From Alphaproteobacteria bacterium UBA2903 (GTDB lineage Bacteria; Pseudomonadota; Alphaproteobacteria; CAAGCB01; CAG-977), in contig DEDN01000021.1 of NCBI GenBank assembly GCA_002349565.1, positions 16,131 through 38,185 on the forward strand: DNA of 22,055 nucleotides, in the 5' to 3' direction. The stretch's first letter is position 1; the number at the start of each line of letters is the position of its first letter. Shown in pieces: positions 14,450-22,055 of the stretch. The translations under genes were made by a program, and so were the position numbers. The notes below the pieces were generated by a model. The model saw nothing but the letters and a program-made list of their open reading frames with translations, was not told the DNA's origin and ran no database searches.

Positions 14450-15366
14450 TCTTTAAGGACTTGAACGACTCTTTGCGGAAAAGGGATGTCGATGCCGTTT
14501 TCCGCAAAAGCTTTTTGCAGGCGAATCATCAAATCGCTTTTGATATAGGAACGCTCCAGAATATTGCTCAGGTAACAACGCAGGCGGATGTTTATCGCGC
14601 TGTCGGCGAATTCCGTTACAATGGCGGACGGCGCGGGGTCGGTTAAAACGCGCGGATCGCTTTTAGCGATGTCAAGCGCGATGTCGAGCGCTTTTTCCAA
14701 ATCGGAAGCGTAGCCGATGCCGACATCGATGGAAATGCGCCCGCCCGCGTCGGTCAGCGTCCAATTAATCAGCTGTCCCGAAATGATGTCCGCGTTCGGA
14801 ATAATCACGATGGCACGGTCGAACGTTTCCAATTCGGTGGAACGGATGTTAATTTTGTAAACGATGCCCTCTTTGTCGTTGACGACAATCCAGTCGCCGA
14901 TTCGGAATGGGCGTTCAAACATAATCAGAATGCCCGAAATGAAATTGTTGACGATGTGCTGCAAGCCAAAGCCCAAGCCGACCGACAGCGCGCTGATCAG
15001 CAATCCCAGACTGCGCAGATTGACGCCGAACACGGACAGCCCGACCAGCAAAGCGATAAGCACGGAAATATAGCTGAGCGCGGAAGTCAGCGCTTCCTGC
15101 GACGACGGGCGCAAGCGCAAACGATGCAGGATTTTTTGCACAAACCAGCCGCGGAACAGCCGCAACAGATACAAAACCGCCAAGAACATCAGTATCGCAA
15201 GGACGGCTTGGCGCGCGGGGGCGCCGAACGATTTGACATAGCCGTTAAAATCCGTCCACAGCGCTTTGTCCGTAAAGCAGTAGATCAAAAACAAAACGAC
15301 TATCAAGGGCAGGGTGAACCGCTTGATAAACCGATAAAATCCATTTCTTTTCAATTCCTGTGTCAT
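14446..15366 (-). CDS. MscS-family small-conductance mechanosensitive channel
   Basis: 306 residues. Two N-terminal membrane segments (about 18-36 and 50-70) precede the MscS core: a third segment (about 95-115), then the pore helix and beta domain opening LISALSVGLGFGLQHIVNNF, followed by SGILIMFERPFRIGDWIVV. NADIISGQLINWT and the C-terminal alpha/beta cage follow. These match the MscS signature well. Such channels open under membrane tension to release solutes during osmotic downshock. The gene starts 41 bases after ruvX on the same strand, probably one transcript, and converges on the metallopeptidase gene with a four-base overlap of stops. Confidence 0.93.
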   Translation of the reverse strand: MTQELKRNGFYRFIKRFTLPLIVVLFLIYCFTDKALWTDFNGYVKSFGAPARQAVLAILMFLAVLYLLRLFRGWFVQKILHRLRLRPSSQEALTSALSYISVLIALLVGLSVFGVNLRSLGLLISALSVGLGFGLQHIVNNFISGILIMFERPFRIGDWIVVNDKEGIVYKINIRSTELETFDRAIVIIPNADIISGQLINWTLTDAGGRISIDVGIGYASDLEKALDIALDIAKSDPRVLTDPAPSAIVTEFADSAINIRLRCYLSNILERSYIKSDLMIRLQKAFAENGIDIPFPQRVVQVLKD

Positions 15367-15406
15367 ACGACCAGAATGAAAGGATTTTTCAAACCGCGCA
15401 AGACGG

Positions 15407-15907
15407 CTAAACGGCTATCATATCCAAAAACGTTTGCAGAATGAACGCCGCCGCGCCCGCATCCAGCTTTTGTTTGCGTTTTTTGCGGCTCATGTCGTAA
15501 GCGTCAATCATCGTGCGTTCAACGGCGGCGGAAGAATAGCGTTCGTCTTGGAAAAAGACGGGCTTGCCGAACGCGTCGGCGATTTTTTGCGCTTGTTCAA
15601 GGGTGTATTGCGCTTGCGCCCCCGCTTCCCCGTCGGTTTGCAAAGGCAGTCCCGACACGAACGCGCCGATGTCGCGCCCTTTCAGCTGTTGCGCCAGATT
15701 GTCCAAGTCGTATTGAAAGCTTTTGCGAAACACGGTTTTTAAAGGCGTTGCCGTCATCCACAGCGTATCCGACACCGCCAGTCCGACGGTTTTCGTGCCG
15801 ATGTCCAATCCGACCAGCGACGTGCCGCGCTTGACGGTATTTTGAAATTCAATCAAAGAAAAAACGGGAATGTTCTTGCCGTCCGTCATCGTAAATGATA
15901 CTTTCAT
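15407..15907 (-). CDS. ruvX: RuvX/YqgF Holliday-junction resolvase-like RNase
   Basis: 166 residues with the RNase H-like YqgF fold: SLVGLDIGTKTVGLAVSD (catalytic D35), FVSGLPLQTDG, PVFFQDERYSSAAVE and the last motif KLDAGAAAFILQTFLD. The family is implicated in 16S rRNA 5'-end maturation (YqgF) and Holliday junction processing. The start is uncertain: ATG 15907 and ATG 15889 are both possible, and neither has a strong ribosome site. It is transcribed away from gatC; the 42-base gap must hold both promoters. A TATACT at 15923-15928 (+) could be the gatC -10, though no good -35 is seen. mscS follows downstream. Confidence 0.92.
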   Translation of the reverse strand: MKVSFTMTDGKNIPVFSLIEFQNTVKRGTSLVGLDIGTKTVGLAVSDTLWMTATPLKTVFRKSFQYDLDNLAQQLKGRDIGAFVSGLPLQTDGEAGAQAQYTLEQAQKIADAFGKPVFFQDERYSSAAVERTMIDAYDMSRKKRKQKLDAGAAAFILQTFLDMIAV

Positions 15908-15949
15908 CAAAGTTTGTTTTTTTATACTAATACAGGAGCAAGTACACCT

Positions 15950-16240
15950 ATGTCAATCGACAGGGATATGGTCAAGCGGTTGGGGATTTTGTCGCGTTTG
16001 CGGATTCCCGACGAAAATATGGATGAAATGGTCGGCGAACTGACCAAGATTCTGGGCTGGGTCGATCAGTTGAAAGATGTCAACACGGACGACGTTTTGC
16101 CGATGAATTCGGTGGTTGACGACATGGCTTTGCGCGAACGCGAAGACGTAATTACCGACGGCGGAATTCGCGACGAAATTCTGGCAAACGCCCCCGATCG
16201 GATGGACGGCTATTTTCTGGTTCCCAAAGTGGTGGAGTAA
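15950..16240 (+). CDS. gatC: Asp/Glu-tRNA amidotransferase subunit C
   Basis: 96-residue small subunit that holds GatA and GatB together in the amidotransferase that makes Gln-tRNA(Gln) and/or Asn-tRNA(Asn). Family sequence is present throughout: MVKRLGILSRLRI, ELTKILGWVDQLKDVNTDDV, LREREDVITDGGIRDEILAN and the terminal GYFLVPKVVE. ATG 15950 is preferred over the longer frame from 15914 since GatC starts here and AGGAG lies upstream, although at a longish 11 bases. It is first in gatC-gatA-gatB, with three bases before gatA. Confidence 0.95.
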   Translation: MSIDRDMVKRLGILSRLRIPDENMDEMVGELTKILGWVDQLKDVNTDDVLPMNSVVDDMALREREDVITDGGIRDEILANAPDRMDGYFLVPKVVE

Positions 16241-16243
16241 ACA

Positions 16244-17737
16244 ATGACCGACTTAGTTGAATTGACAGTCGCCGAAGCTTTGGACGGCTTGGCGAAAAAA
16301 GAGTTTTCCGCAGTCGAGCTGACGCAGGCTCACTTGGACGAAATGGCGAAAGCGCGCGAATTGAACGCGTATGTCATTGAAACGCCCGAAGTCGCTTTGG
16401 AACGCGCGAAACGTTCCGACGACCGCCGCGCCAAAGGCGAAAAAATCGGTAAAATGGAGGGGATTCCCGTCGGGATGAAAGACCTCTATTGCACCAAAGG
16501 CGTTCGCACGACCGCTTGTTCTCATATTTTGGACGGCTTTGTGCCGCCTTATGAATCGACCGTTTCCCAAAAACTGGAAGACGAAGGCTCTGTCATGCTG
16601 GGCAAAACCAACATGGACGAATTCGCGATGGGCACGGCGAACCTGACCAGCTGGTACGGCGCGGTTCGCAACCCGTACAAAGACAAAACCAACCCCGACA
16701 AGTTTCTTATCCCCGGCGGGTCGTCGGGCGGTTCCGCGGCGGCTGTCGCGGCGGGGCTGTGCATGGCGGCGACGGGATCGGACACGGGCGGTTCAATCCG
16801 CACGCCCGCTTCGTTCTGCGGCATTGTCGGGTGCAAGCCGACGTACGGGCGTTGCTCGCGCTGGGGCATGGTGGCGTTCGCGTCCTCGCTGGACCAAGCG
16901 GGTACGATGACCCGCACGGTGCGCGACACGGCGATTATGCTGGGTTCCATGGCGGGCTTTGACGCCAAGGATTCGACGTCGATGAACATTCCCGTTCCCG
17001 ATTACACGAAAGCTTTGACGGGCGATGTCAAGGGCTTGCGCATCGGGATTCCCCGCGAATACAATCCCGACAAGGGTTTGAACGCCGACGTGCGTCACGT
17101 TTGGGAAAAAACGGCGCAGAAACTGCGTGAAGCGGGCGCGGAAATCGTCGATATTTCCCTGCCGTCCACACCGTACGCTTTGCCGACTTATTACCTGATT
17201 GCGCCCGCGGAAGCGTCGTCGAACCTTGCCCGCTATGACGGGGTGAAGTACGGTTTGCGCGTCGACGGCAAGTCTTTGGACGAGATGTACACGAACACCC
17301 GCACCGAAGGTTTCGGCAAGGAAGTCAAGCGCCGCATCATGATTGGCACTTGCATCCTGTTGGAAGGCTACTACGAAACCTGCTATCTGAAAGCGCAGAA
17401 AGTCCGCCGCCTGTTGTGCCGCGAATTTGCGGAAGCTTACAAGCAGGTTGACGTGATTTTGGCGCCCGCCGCGCCCGAAACGGCGTTCGGCAAGGACGAC
17501 GACAGCACAAGCGATCCTTTGAAAATGCAGCTGTACGACGTGTTTACGGTTCCGTCGTCTTTGGCGGGGCTGCCGTCGGTTTGCGTTCCCGCGGGAACGT
17601 CCGAAGTCAACGGTCTGCCCATCGGATTGCAGGTCATCGGCAACAGTTTTGAAGAAGAAAAGATTTTGCGCGTCGCCGACGTAATCGAATCCATGTCAGG
17701 CATGCCGATTCGTCCTTTGCGCGCGGGAGGAAAATAA
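16244..17737 (+). CDS. gatA: Asp/Glu-tRNA amidotransferase subunit A
   Basis: 497-residue glutaminase subunit that releases ammonia from glutamine for GatB. It has the amidase signature with the full Ser-cisSer-Lys triad: K79 (GMKDLY), S160 in PGGSSGGSAAAVAAG and nucleophile S184 in SDTGGSIRTPAS. Length and sequence are typical of GatA, and the C-terminal part has GLPIGLQVIG as expected. GGAG lies before the ATG, inside the end of gatC, and gatB starts one base after its stop. The enzyme implies that this organism lacks a direct route for at least one of Gln-tRNA or Asn-tRNA. Confidence 0.97.
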   Translation: MTDLVELTVAEALDGLAKKEFSAVELTQAHLDEMAKARELNAYVIETPEVALERAKRSDDRRAKGEKIGKMEGIPVGMKDLYCTKGVRTTACSHILDGFVPPYESTVSQKLEDEGSVMLGKTNMDEFAMGTANLTSWYGAVRNPYKDKTNPDKFLIPGGSSGGSAAAVAAGLCMAATGSDTGGSIRTPASFCGIVGCKPTYGRCSRWGMVAFASSLDQAGTMTRTVRDTAIMLGSMAGFDAKDSTSMNIPVPDYTKALTGDVKGLRIGIPREYNPDKGLNADVRHVWEKTAQKLREAGAEIVDISLPSTPYALPTYYLIAPAEASSNLARYDGVKYGLRVDGKSLDEMYTNTRTEGFGKEVKRRIMIGTCILLEGYYETCYLKAQKVRRLLCREFAEAYKQVDVILAPAAPETAFGKDDDSTSDPLKMQLYDVFTVPSSLAGLPSVCVPAGTSEVNGLPIGLQVIGNSFEEEKILRVADVIESMSGMPIRPLRAGGK

Positions 17738-17738
17738 G

Positions 17739-19193
17739 ATGTCGTATATTATCAAAGGCGAAACGGGCGACTGGGAAATCGTTGTCGGGCTGGAAGTCCA
17801 TTGCGAAGTCATTTCCAACGCGAAACTGTTTTCGGGCGCGGCGACCGCGTTCGGCGCGGAAGCCAACACGCAGGTCAGCTTTGTCGACGCGGGTTTCCCC
17901 GGCATGCTGCCCGTCGTCAACCACAAATGCGTGGAACAGGCGATTAAAACGGGCTTCGGTTTGAACGCGACGATTAACAAAAAATCGATTTTCGCGCGCA
18001 AAAACTACTACTATGCGGATTTGCCGAACGGCTATCAGATTTCACAGTCCGACCACCCGATTGTTTCCGACGGCTATATCGACGTCGATTTGGAAAACGG
18101 CGAAACGCGCCGTATCGGCATTGAACGTTTGCACTTGGAACAGGACGCGGGCAAGCTGATGCACGATCAGCACCCCAGCAAGTCTTTTGTCGATTTGAAC
18201 CGCGCGGGCGTGGCTTTGATGGAAATCGTGTCCCGTCCCGACATCCGTTCGCCCGAAGAAGCGGGCGCATACTTGCGCAAACTGCGTTCGATTGTGCGCT
18301 ACATCGGTTCGTGCGACGGCAATATGGACGAAGGGTCGATGCGCTGCGATGCGAACGTTTCCGTCCGTCACCCCGGCGAACCGTTCGGCACGCGCGCGGA
18401 AATCAAAAACGTGAACTCCATCCGTTTCGTGATGCAGGCGATTGAATACGAAGCCAAACGGCAGGTCGAATTGCTGGAGGAGGGCGGTAGAGTCGTTCAG
18501 GAAACCCGCAAATTCGATTCCGTCAAGGGCGTTACCAAAACCATGCGGTCGAAGGAAACGGCAATCGACTATCGTTATTTCTACGATCCCGATTTGATTC
18601 CGCTGCGCTTGGACGATGCTTTGATTGAACGCCTGCGCGGCGAAATGCCCGAACTGCCCGACGCGAAAAAAGCGCGCTTTACGGCGGATTACGGCTTGCC
18701 CGCTTACGACGCGGGACAACTGGTCGCGGAAAAAGACATTGCCGCTTACTTTGAAGCCGCGGCGAAAGGGCATGATGCGAAAAAGGTTGCCAACTACATC
18801 ATGGGCGATTTGTTCGCCGTGCTGAACAAGCTGGGCAAATCCATTGCCGACAGCCCCGTGAAGCCCGAAAACCTGGGGCGCATGGTTGATTTAATCAACG
18901 ACGGGACGATTTCTTCGCGGATTGCGAAAGACGTGTTCGCCTTTATGGTCGAAGAAGGTAAATCCCCTGACGAAATCGTTGCGGAAAAAGGATTGAAGCA
19001 GGTCACCGACACGTCCGCCATTGAAAAAATGATTGATGACGTGATTGCCGCCAATCCCGACAAAGTCGCCGAATACAAAGGCGGCAAAGAAAAACTGTTG
19101 GGCTGGTTTGTCGGTCAGACGATGCGCGCTTCGCAAGGCAAGGCGAACCCCGCCATGCTGAACCAGCTGGTCAAACAGAAACTGGACGCGTAA
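17739..19193 (+). CDS. gatB: Asp/Glu-tRNA amidotransferase subunit B
   Basis: 484-residue subunit that binds the misacylated tRNA, activates its side-chain carboxylate with ATP and transfers ammonia. Conserved parts in order are EIVVGLEVHCEV near the N-terminus, ARKNYYYADLPNGYQISQ, HLEQDAGKLMHD, FVDLNRAGVALMEIVS and the C-terminal YqeY-like tail ending GQTMRASQGKANPAMLNQLV. A strong GGAGG site lies in the end of gatA. A small unknown gene follows 16 bases downstream and probably belongs to the same transcript. Confidence 0.97.
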   Translation: MSYIIKGETGDWEIVVGLEVHCEVISNAKLFSGAATAFGAEANTQVSFVDAGFPGMLPVVNHKCVEQAIKTGFGLNATINKKSIFARKNYYYADLPNGYQISQSDHPIVSDGYIDVDLENGETRRIGIERLHLEQDAGKLMHDQHPSKSFVDLNRAGVALMEIVSRPDIRSPEEAGAYLRKLRSIVRYIGSCDGNMDEGSMRCDANVSVRHPGEPFGTRAEIKNVNSIRFVMQAIEYEAKRQVELLEEGGRVVQETRKFDSVKGVTKTMRSKETAIDYRYFYDPDLIPLRLDDALIERLRGEMPELPDAKKARFTADYGLPAYDAGQLVAEKDIAAYFEAAAKGHDAKKVANYIMGDLFAVLNKLGKSIADSPVKPENLGRMVDLINDGTISSRIAKDVFAFMVEEGKSPDEIVAEKGLKQVTDTSAIEKMIDDVIAANPDKVAEYKGGKEKLLGWFVGQTMRASQGKANPAMLNQLVKQKLDA

Positions 19194-19209
19194 AACAAAG
19201 GAAAAAGCG

Positions 19210-19503
19210 ATGGCTGAAAAAGAAGGACTGTACGACGTTGTTTTAAACAAAGACGGCGAACTGTTGCTTTGTATTCGGGCGCGCACGGGTGCGCCCGTTC
19301 AGCCGCGCTTTTTCTATGACGGAATTCAATCCGCCCTGCTGATGCGCGACGGCAAGCGCGCCATTTTGCTGGAATATCTGTCCCCAAAAGCGGTCACCGC
19401 TTTGCAAAAGCAGGACAAAGTGCTGATTGCCGAAATTTTGGATAACGAACTGGAACACGAATACTACGCGCCCGTCAGCAAAGTGCGCAAACTTCCCGTC
19501 TGA
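19210..19503 (+). CDS. Hypothetical protein downstream of gatB
   Basis: 97 residues, not recognised. It has no signal peptide or membrane segment. The sequence alternates short hydrophobic and charged stretches and looks like a small alpha/beta fold (YDVVLNKDGELLLCIRA, RAILLEYLSPKAVTAL, KVLIAEILDNELE). AAAGGAAAAAG lies just before the ATG. It follows gatB by 16 bases with matching codon use, so it is likely real and cotranscribed. A link with amidotransferase function is only positional. It is followed by an 84-base gap with its own promoter for the next gene. Confidence 0.65.
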   Translation: MAEKEGLYDVVLNKDGELLLCIRARTGAPVQPRFFYDGIQSALLMRDGKRAILLEYLSPKAVTALQKQDKVLIAEILDNELEHEYYAPVSKVRKLPV

Positions 19504-19520
19504 TTTTAGACAAAAAAATC

Positions 19521-19549
19521 TTGAGAAAAGCTCCGAAAAGAACTATTCT
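19521..19549 (+). promoter_or_regulatory. Sigma-70-type promoter of the large repeat protein gene
   Basis: TTGAGA (19521-19526) and TATTCT (19544-19549) are spaced by 17 bases, 38 bases before the ATG at 19588. This suggests the large gene is transcribed independently of gatCAB. The expected start is near 19556. Confidence 0.55.
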
Positions 19550-19584
19550 GTAAAGGATAGCGGATAGGATTCCAAGGAGCTTTT
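19526..19584 (+). other. Inverted repeat enclosing the ribosome site of the large gene
   Basis: AAAAGCTCC (19526-19534) pairs perfectly with GGAGCTTTT (19576-19584), with 41 bases between. The right arm contains the GGAG ribosome site of the gene at 19588 and is followed by T then CC. In read-through transcripts from gatB the site would be masked or transcription ended; in transcripts from the local promoter the left arm is absent. Confidence 0.4.
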
Positions 19585-19587
19585 TCC

Positions 19588-22055
19588 ATGGCGGAAGCAA
19601 AAGAAAAAACAGAATGGCAAGGATTGCAGCCGGATTTATATAATATCCCGCAGGGATTCGACAAAAACGCGGCGGTTTCCGCCGCTCGGCGTGAATTCGG
19701 GGATTCTGAGCAATCGTTTGGTGAAAAAGCTGAACACAGAATTTTACGGTTTGTTGATACCGATTACATATTGGCCGCCGATGACAATACGGCGCTGGAT
19801 ACGTTGTACAAGGCGGAAAACAAACGTTATCAGGCGCAGATCGCGGAACTGTACGGGACTTTTCAGAAAAAAGAAGCCGCGCTGAACGGTGATATAGCCC
19901 AAAAATCGGCGCAGGAAAAGGAAAAACAGGCAGAGCTTGACGCGATGGCGCGAACAAAAGAAGCGACGCGTTCTGTTCGCGACAGCGTGGATGCGCTTCT
20001 GTCCGCGTATCCGCCCGCTATGCAAAAAGACGTGCGCGCCGCTTTGCAAAAGGGGGACAAACTGCCTGAACCCAAAGCTCTGAAAGACAAAATCAAAGTT
20101 CTGCTGAATAAACGCACCATCAATAAAAATAAACAAAAAATCGATGAGTTCTTTCAGTCTGCCAAGGATGACGCTTCAAAAGAAGCCGTTTTCAATCCCG
20201 AGTCTTTCGATAAAAAAATCGCGGCCGCCGAACAGGATTTGAGCAAAACAGGGGCGGAAATTAAAAATGTGCGGGAACAATCGGACGCTTTGCGCTCCCG
20301 ACTGAACGCGCGGTGTAAAGAACTGCGTGACAACAGCGCGCAAAATTTTCAAGAACAAGCCGGAAACGTGCTGTACGCCCGCCAGATGTATCAGGGCGAA
20401 AATGCCGTCCGCGCTATCAAACTGCCGCCGATGCTGGGAATGCAGAATTTGACCGAACCCGTCGCATGCGCGCAAAGTTTTACATTGGATTCTCCCGACA
20501 AAATGCAGGCTTTGGTTGATCGTATGAACAAAGCGGGCTTCAAGACCGTATTTTGCGACGGCGCGGATATGGACAAAGTTGCCGATCCGTCCGTGTTTGT
20601 CATTCGCCGTCCGACGCACGGACAGGATTCAAGCGATAAATACGAACTGCTGACACCGTTTTTTGAACCCGAAGACGCGCGCGGCAATATCAAAAACGCG
20701 CTGAGAGTCGTTCAAAGCACAAACGGAGCAAACGTTGTCGGCGCGATTACGCCGATGACGCTGGGGCAAATGGATCAGCGTGTTCAAGACAAGGCGGACA
20801 AAACCCGCCAGCTGAAGGAATGTGTGATGAACGATCCGACCGTTTCTTTGGCGGACAAGGCGCGCTATGCTCGGATGAACGGGGAGCAAATCCGTGATGA
20901 AATCATATCGCAGGCGTTAAATCAGGCGGCTCAGCGCGGTGATACGCAAGCCGCCGTTACTCGTCGTTTGGAACAGGCAAACGAAAACGGGGCGCAGTAT
21001 TTCTTTCGCGGGCAATCGTTCATCGCAGGGGACGAAATGTCGTCTTATATGAATCCGACCCAGCGCGTCGGACGTGCGGGATATACTTACGCATCGCCCA
21101 ATCCGGGGTATGCGATGATGTATTCGGGCGCGGGCAATTCGGTAACGGGCGGCAGCGGCGATATGGATAAACACGCCGTTACCTTTGCCGACGGAACACG
21201 GGAAAATATCGGTTTTGTCAGCGTGTACAAAGCATCGTCCAAAACGCTGATGACCAAAAATTTCGGATTGGAGGACATGAAAAATGTCGCCATGGATTCG
21301 ACCAATCAAAACGGACTGAAAAAACAGGCAACTTGGTCGGATGATTTGGAAGCGCACATGAACCCGAACGACAATCCGTTGGCGGCGCGATTGCTGGTTT
21401 CCCCGCGCGGCGTTGTAACGATTCCCGAAGATGATCCGAAATGGAAAATCATTTGCGACATGTATGCCCCCGACACCAAAGATTCCTTTAAAGGAAACGA
21501 ACTGTCGGAAACCTACGGCGCGGCGTTTGAAAAACGTTTGGACGCTTTGCAGGAACAGAAAAAAACGTTCGGGAAAGTGCAGACTTACGGTAAATCTCAG
21601 GAAGAACTGGACGGTTTGTGGAACACCAAAACCAAAGTCAATGACGGAAAGGCTCCCGTTGCAAAGGAAAAAGCGGACAAAAACGCGATGCGTGCCGATT
21701 TTGCAACCGTTTTGTCGGGTAAGCCGAAAGAAGCTTCTCAGCCTAAACAGGCGGGAATGACGATGCCGCCGCCGATGCCGACGAAAGGCAAAGTCGTTCT
21801 GCCGCCGCTTAACGGTGTGCAGATGCCGTTAGCACCTGCCGGGGCTGTGCCGCCGATGCCGAAACAAGCGAAAACGACAATGCCGCCGCCGATGCCGACG
21901 AAAGGCAAAGTTGTCCCGCCGCCGATGCCGAAACAAGCGGAATCGACGATGCCGCCGCCCCTGCCGCCGATGCCGAAACAAGCGAAAACGACGATGCCGC
22001 CGCCGATGCCGCCGATGCCGACGAAAGGCAAAGTTGTTCCGCCGCCGCTTAACGG
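19588..22055 (+). CDS. Large unrecognised protein with PPPMP-rich repeat tail, 3' truncated
   Basis: Open frame of 822 codons that runs off the right edge. GGAG lies eight bases before the ATG. There is no signal peptide or membrane segment. Residues about 60-265 are highly charged and helical, probably coiled coil (KKEAALNGDIAQKSAQEKEK, then KTGAEIKNVREQSDALRSRL). Residues about 275-465 are mixed. At 471-547 come YFFRGQSF (R474), GYTYASPNPGYAMMYSG (S503) and IGFVSVYKAS, which weakly recall the R and S strands of ADP-ribosyltransferase/RES folds; I see no clear catalytic ExE. From about residue 724 the tail is a proline-methionine-lysine repeat. Codon use resembles the neighbours. I do not recognise a family. 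Effector, toxin or scaffold roles are speculative. Confidence 0.85.
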   Translation, partial: MAEAKEKTEWQGLQPDLYNIPQGFDKNAAVSAARREFGDSEQSFGEKAEHRILRFVDTDYILAADDNTALDTLYKAENKRYQAQIAELYGTFQKKEAALNGDIAQKSAQEKEKQAELDAMARTKEATRSVRDSVDALLSAYPPAMQKDVRAALQKGDKLPEPKALKDKIKVLLNKRTINKNKQKIDEFFQSAKDDASKEAVFNPESFDKKIAAAEQDLSKTGAEIKNVREQSDALRSRLNARCKELRDNSAQNFQEQAGNVLYARQMYQGENAVRAIKLPPMLGMQNLTEPVACAQSFTLDSPDKMQALVDRMNKAGFKTVFCDGADMDKVADPSVFVIRRPTHGQDSSDKYELLTPFFEPEDARGNIKNALRVVQSTNGANVVGAITPMTLGQMDQRVQDKADKTRQLKECVMNDPTVSLADKARYARMNGEQIRDEIISQALNQAAQRGDTQAAVTRRLEQANENGAQYFFRGQSFIAGDEMSSYMNPTQRVGRAGYTYASPNPGYAMMYSGAGNSVTGGSGDMDKHAVTFADGTRENIGFVSVYKASSKTLMTKNFGLEDMKNVAMDSTNQNGLKKQATWSDDLEAHMNPNDNPLAARLLVSPRGVVTIPEDDPKWKIICDMYAPDTKDSFKGNELSETYGAAFEKRLDALQEQKKTFGKVQTYGKSQEELDGLWNTKTKVNDGKAPVAKEKADKNAMRADFATVLSGKPKEASQPKQAGMTMPPPMPTKGKVVLPPLNGVQMPLAPAGAVPPMPKQAKTTMPPPMPTKGKVVPPPMPKQAESTMPPPLPPMPKQAKTTMPPPMPPMPTKGKVVPPPLN
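21763..22055 (+). repeat. Imperfect coding repeats (MPPPMP, TKGKVV, PPMPKQA)
   Basis: Interleaved repeats in frame, continuing past the window edge. PPMPKQA is encoded at 21850, 21919 and 21964. TKGKVV is encoded at 21781, 21898 and 22021. The 48-base units 21850-21897 and 21964-22011 differ at a single base (ACA/ACG), and VV.PPLN occurs near 21795 and 22035. Near identity at the DNA level points to recent duplication. The protein is an extended proline-rich chain broken by Lys/Gln linkers. Confidence 0.9.

Noticed and set aside
21738..22031. Glycine-rich minus-strand frame (GIGGG repeats)
   Set aside because: It is the reverse complement of the proline-rich coding repeat, and the plus frame is continuous with a long gene having promoter and ribosome site.

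Overview
The window looks like an alphaproteobacterial chromosome of moderate G+C. The best evidence is the adjacent pair TrcR (DUF1013) and GapR (DUF2312), two cell-cycle proteins known essentially only from Alphaproteobacteria, preceded by a promoter of the form TTGACG-N17-CTATCC. I infer an uncultured, possibly host-associated lineage, but the window does not fix the genus.

Layout. Positions 1-2382 (+) hold the end of an ATP synthase operon (alpha, gamma) and a small FtsB/DivIC-like gene. Both ATPase subunits resemble the 'alternate' F1F0 (N-ATPase) type, and gamma is the last ATPase gene, as in that operon type. pgpA (2383-2856, -) converges on it stop to stop. A cell-envelope module follows (2935-5045, +): membrane-anchored M23 peptidase, bactofilin and an unknown 119-residue protein. 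Next come trcR and gapR (5133-5969, +), which share a bidirectional terminator with a convergent LRAT-like papain-fold gene (6047-6619, -). potABC (6758-9490, +) encodes a spermidine/putrescine-type importer without a binding-protein gene, and ends in a strong terminator.

Positions 9596-11000 are different in character: a degenerate tRNA-Gly-like stretch followed by a visibly AT-rich two-gene islet on the minus strand (lipoprotein-like gene, then a NERD nuclease with a topoisomerase-type zinc finger). This looks acquired. Normal composition resumes with a DUF47/PhoU-like gene and a PiT phosphate transporter (11160-13357, +), whose promoter contains a perfect 8-bp inverted repeat. Then come a cytosolic HExxH metallopeptidase (DUF6782-like, +), a minus-strand ruvX-mscS pair, and the gatC-gatA-gatB operon (15950-19193, +) for tRNA-dependent Gln/Asn formation, followed by a 97-residue unknown.

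The window ends inside a large gene (19588 onward, at least 822 codons, open at the right edge). It encodes an unrecognised protein: charged helical N-terminal half, a segment with a weak resemblance to ADP-ribosyltransferase folds, and a repetitive PPPMP-rich tail. It has its own promoter and is the best candidate here for something undescribed, possibly an effector or surface/scaffold protein.
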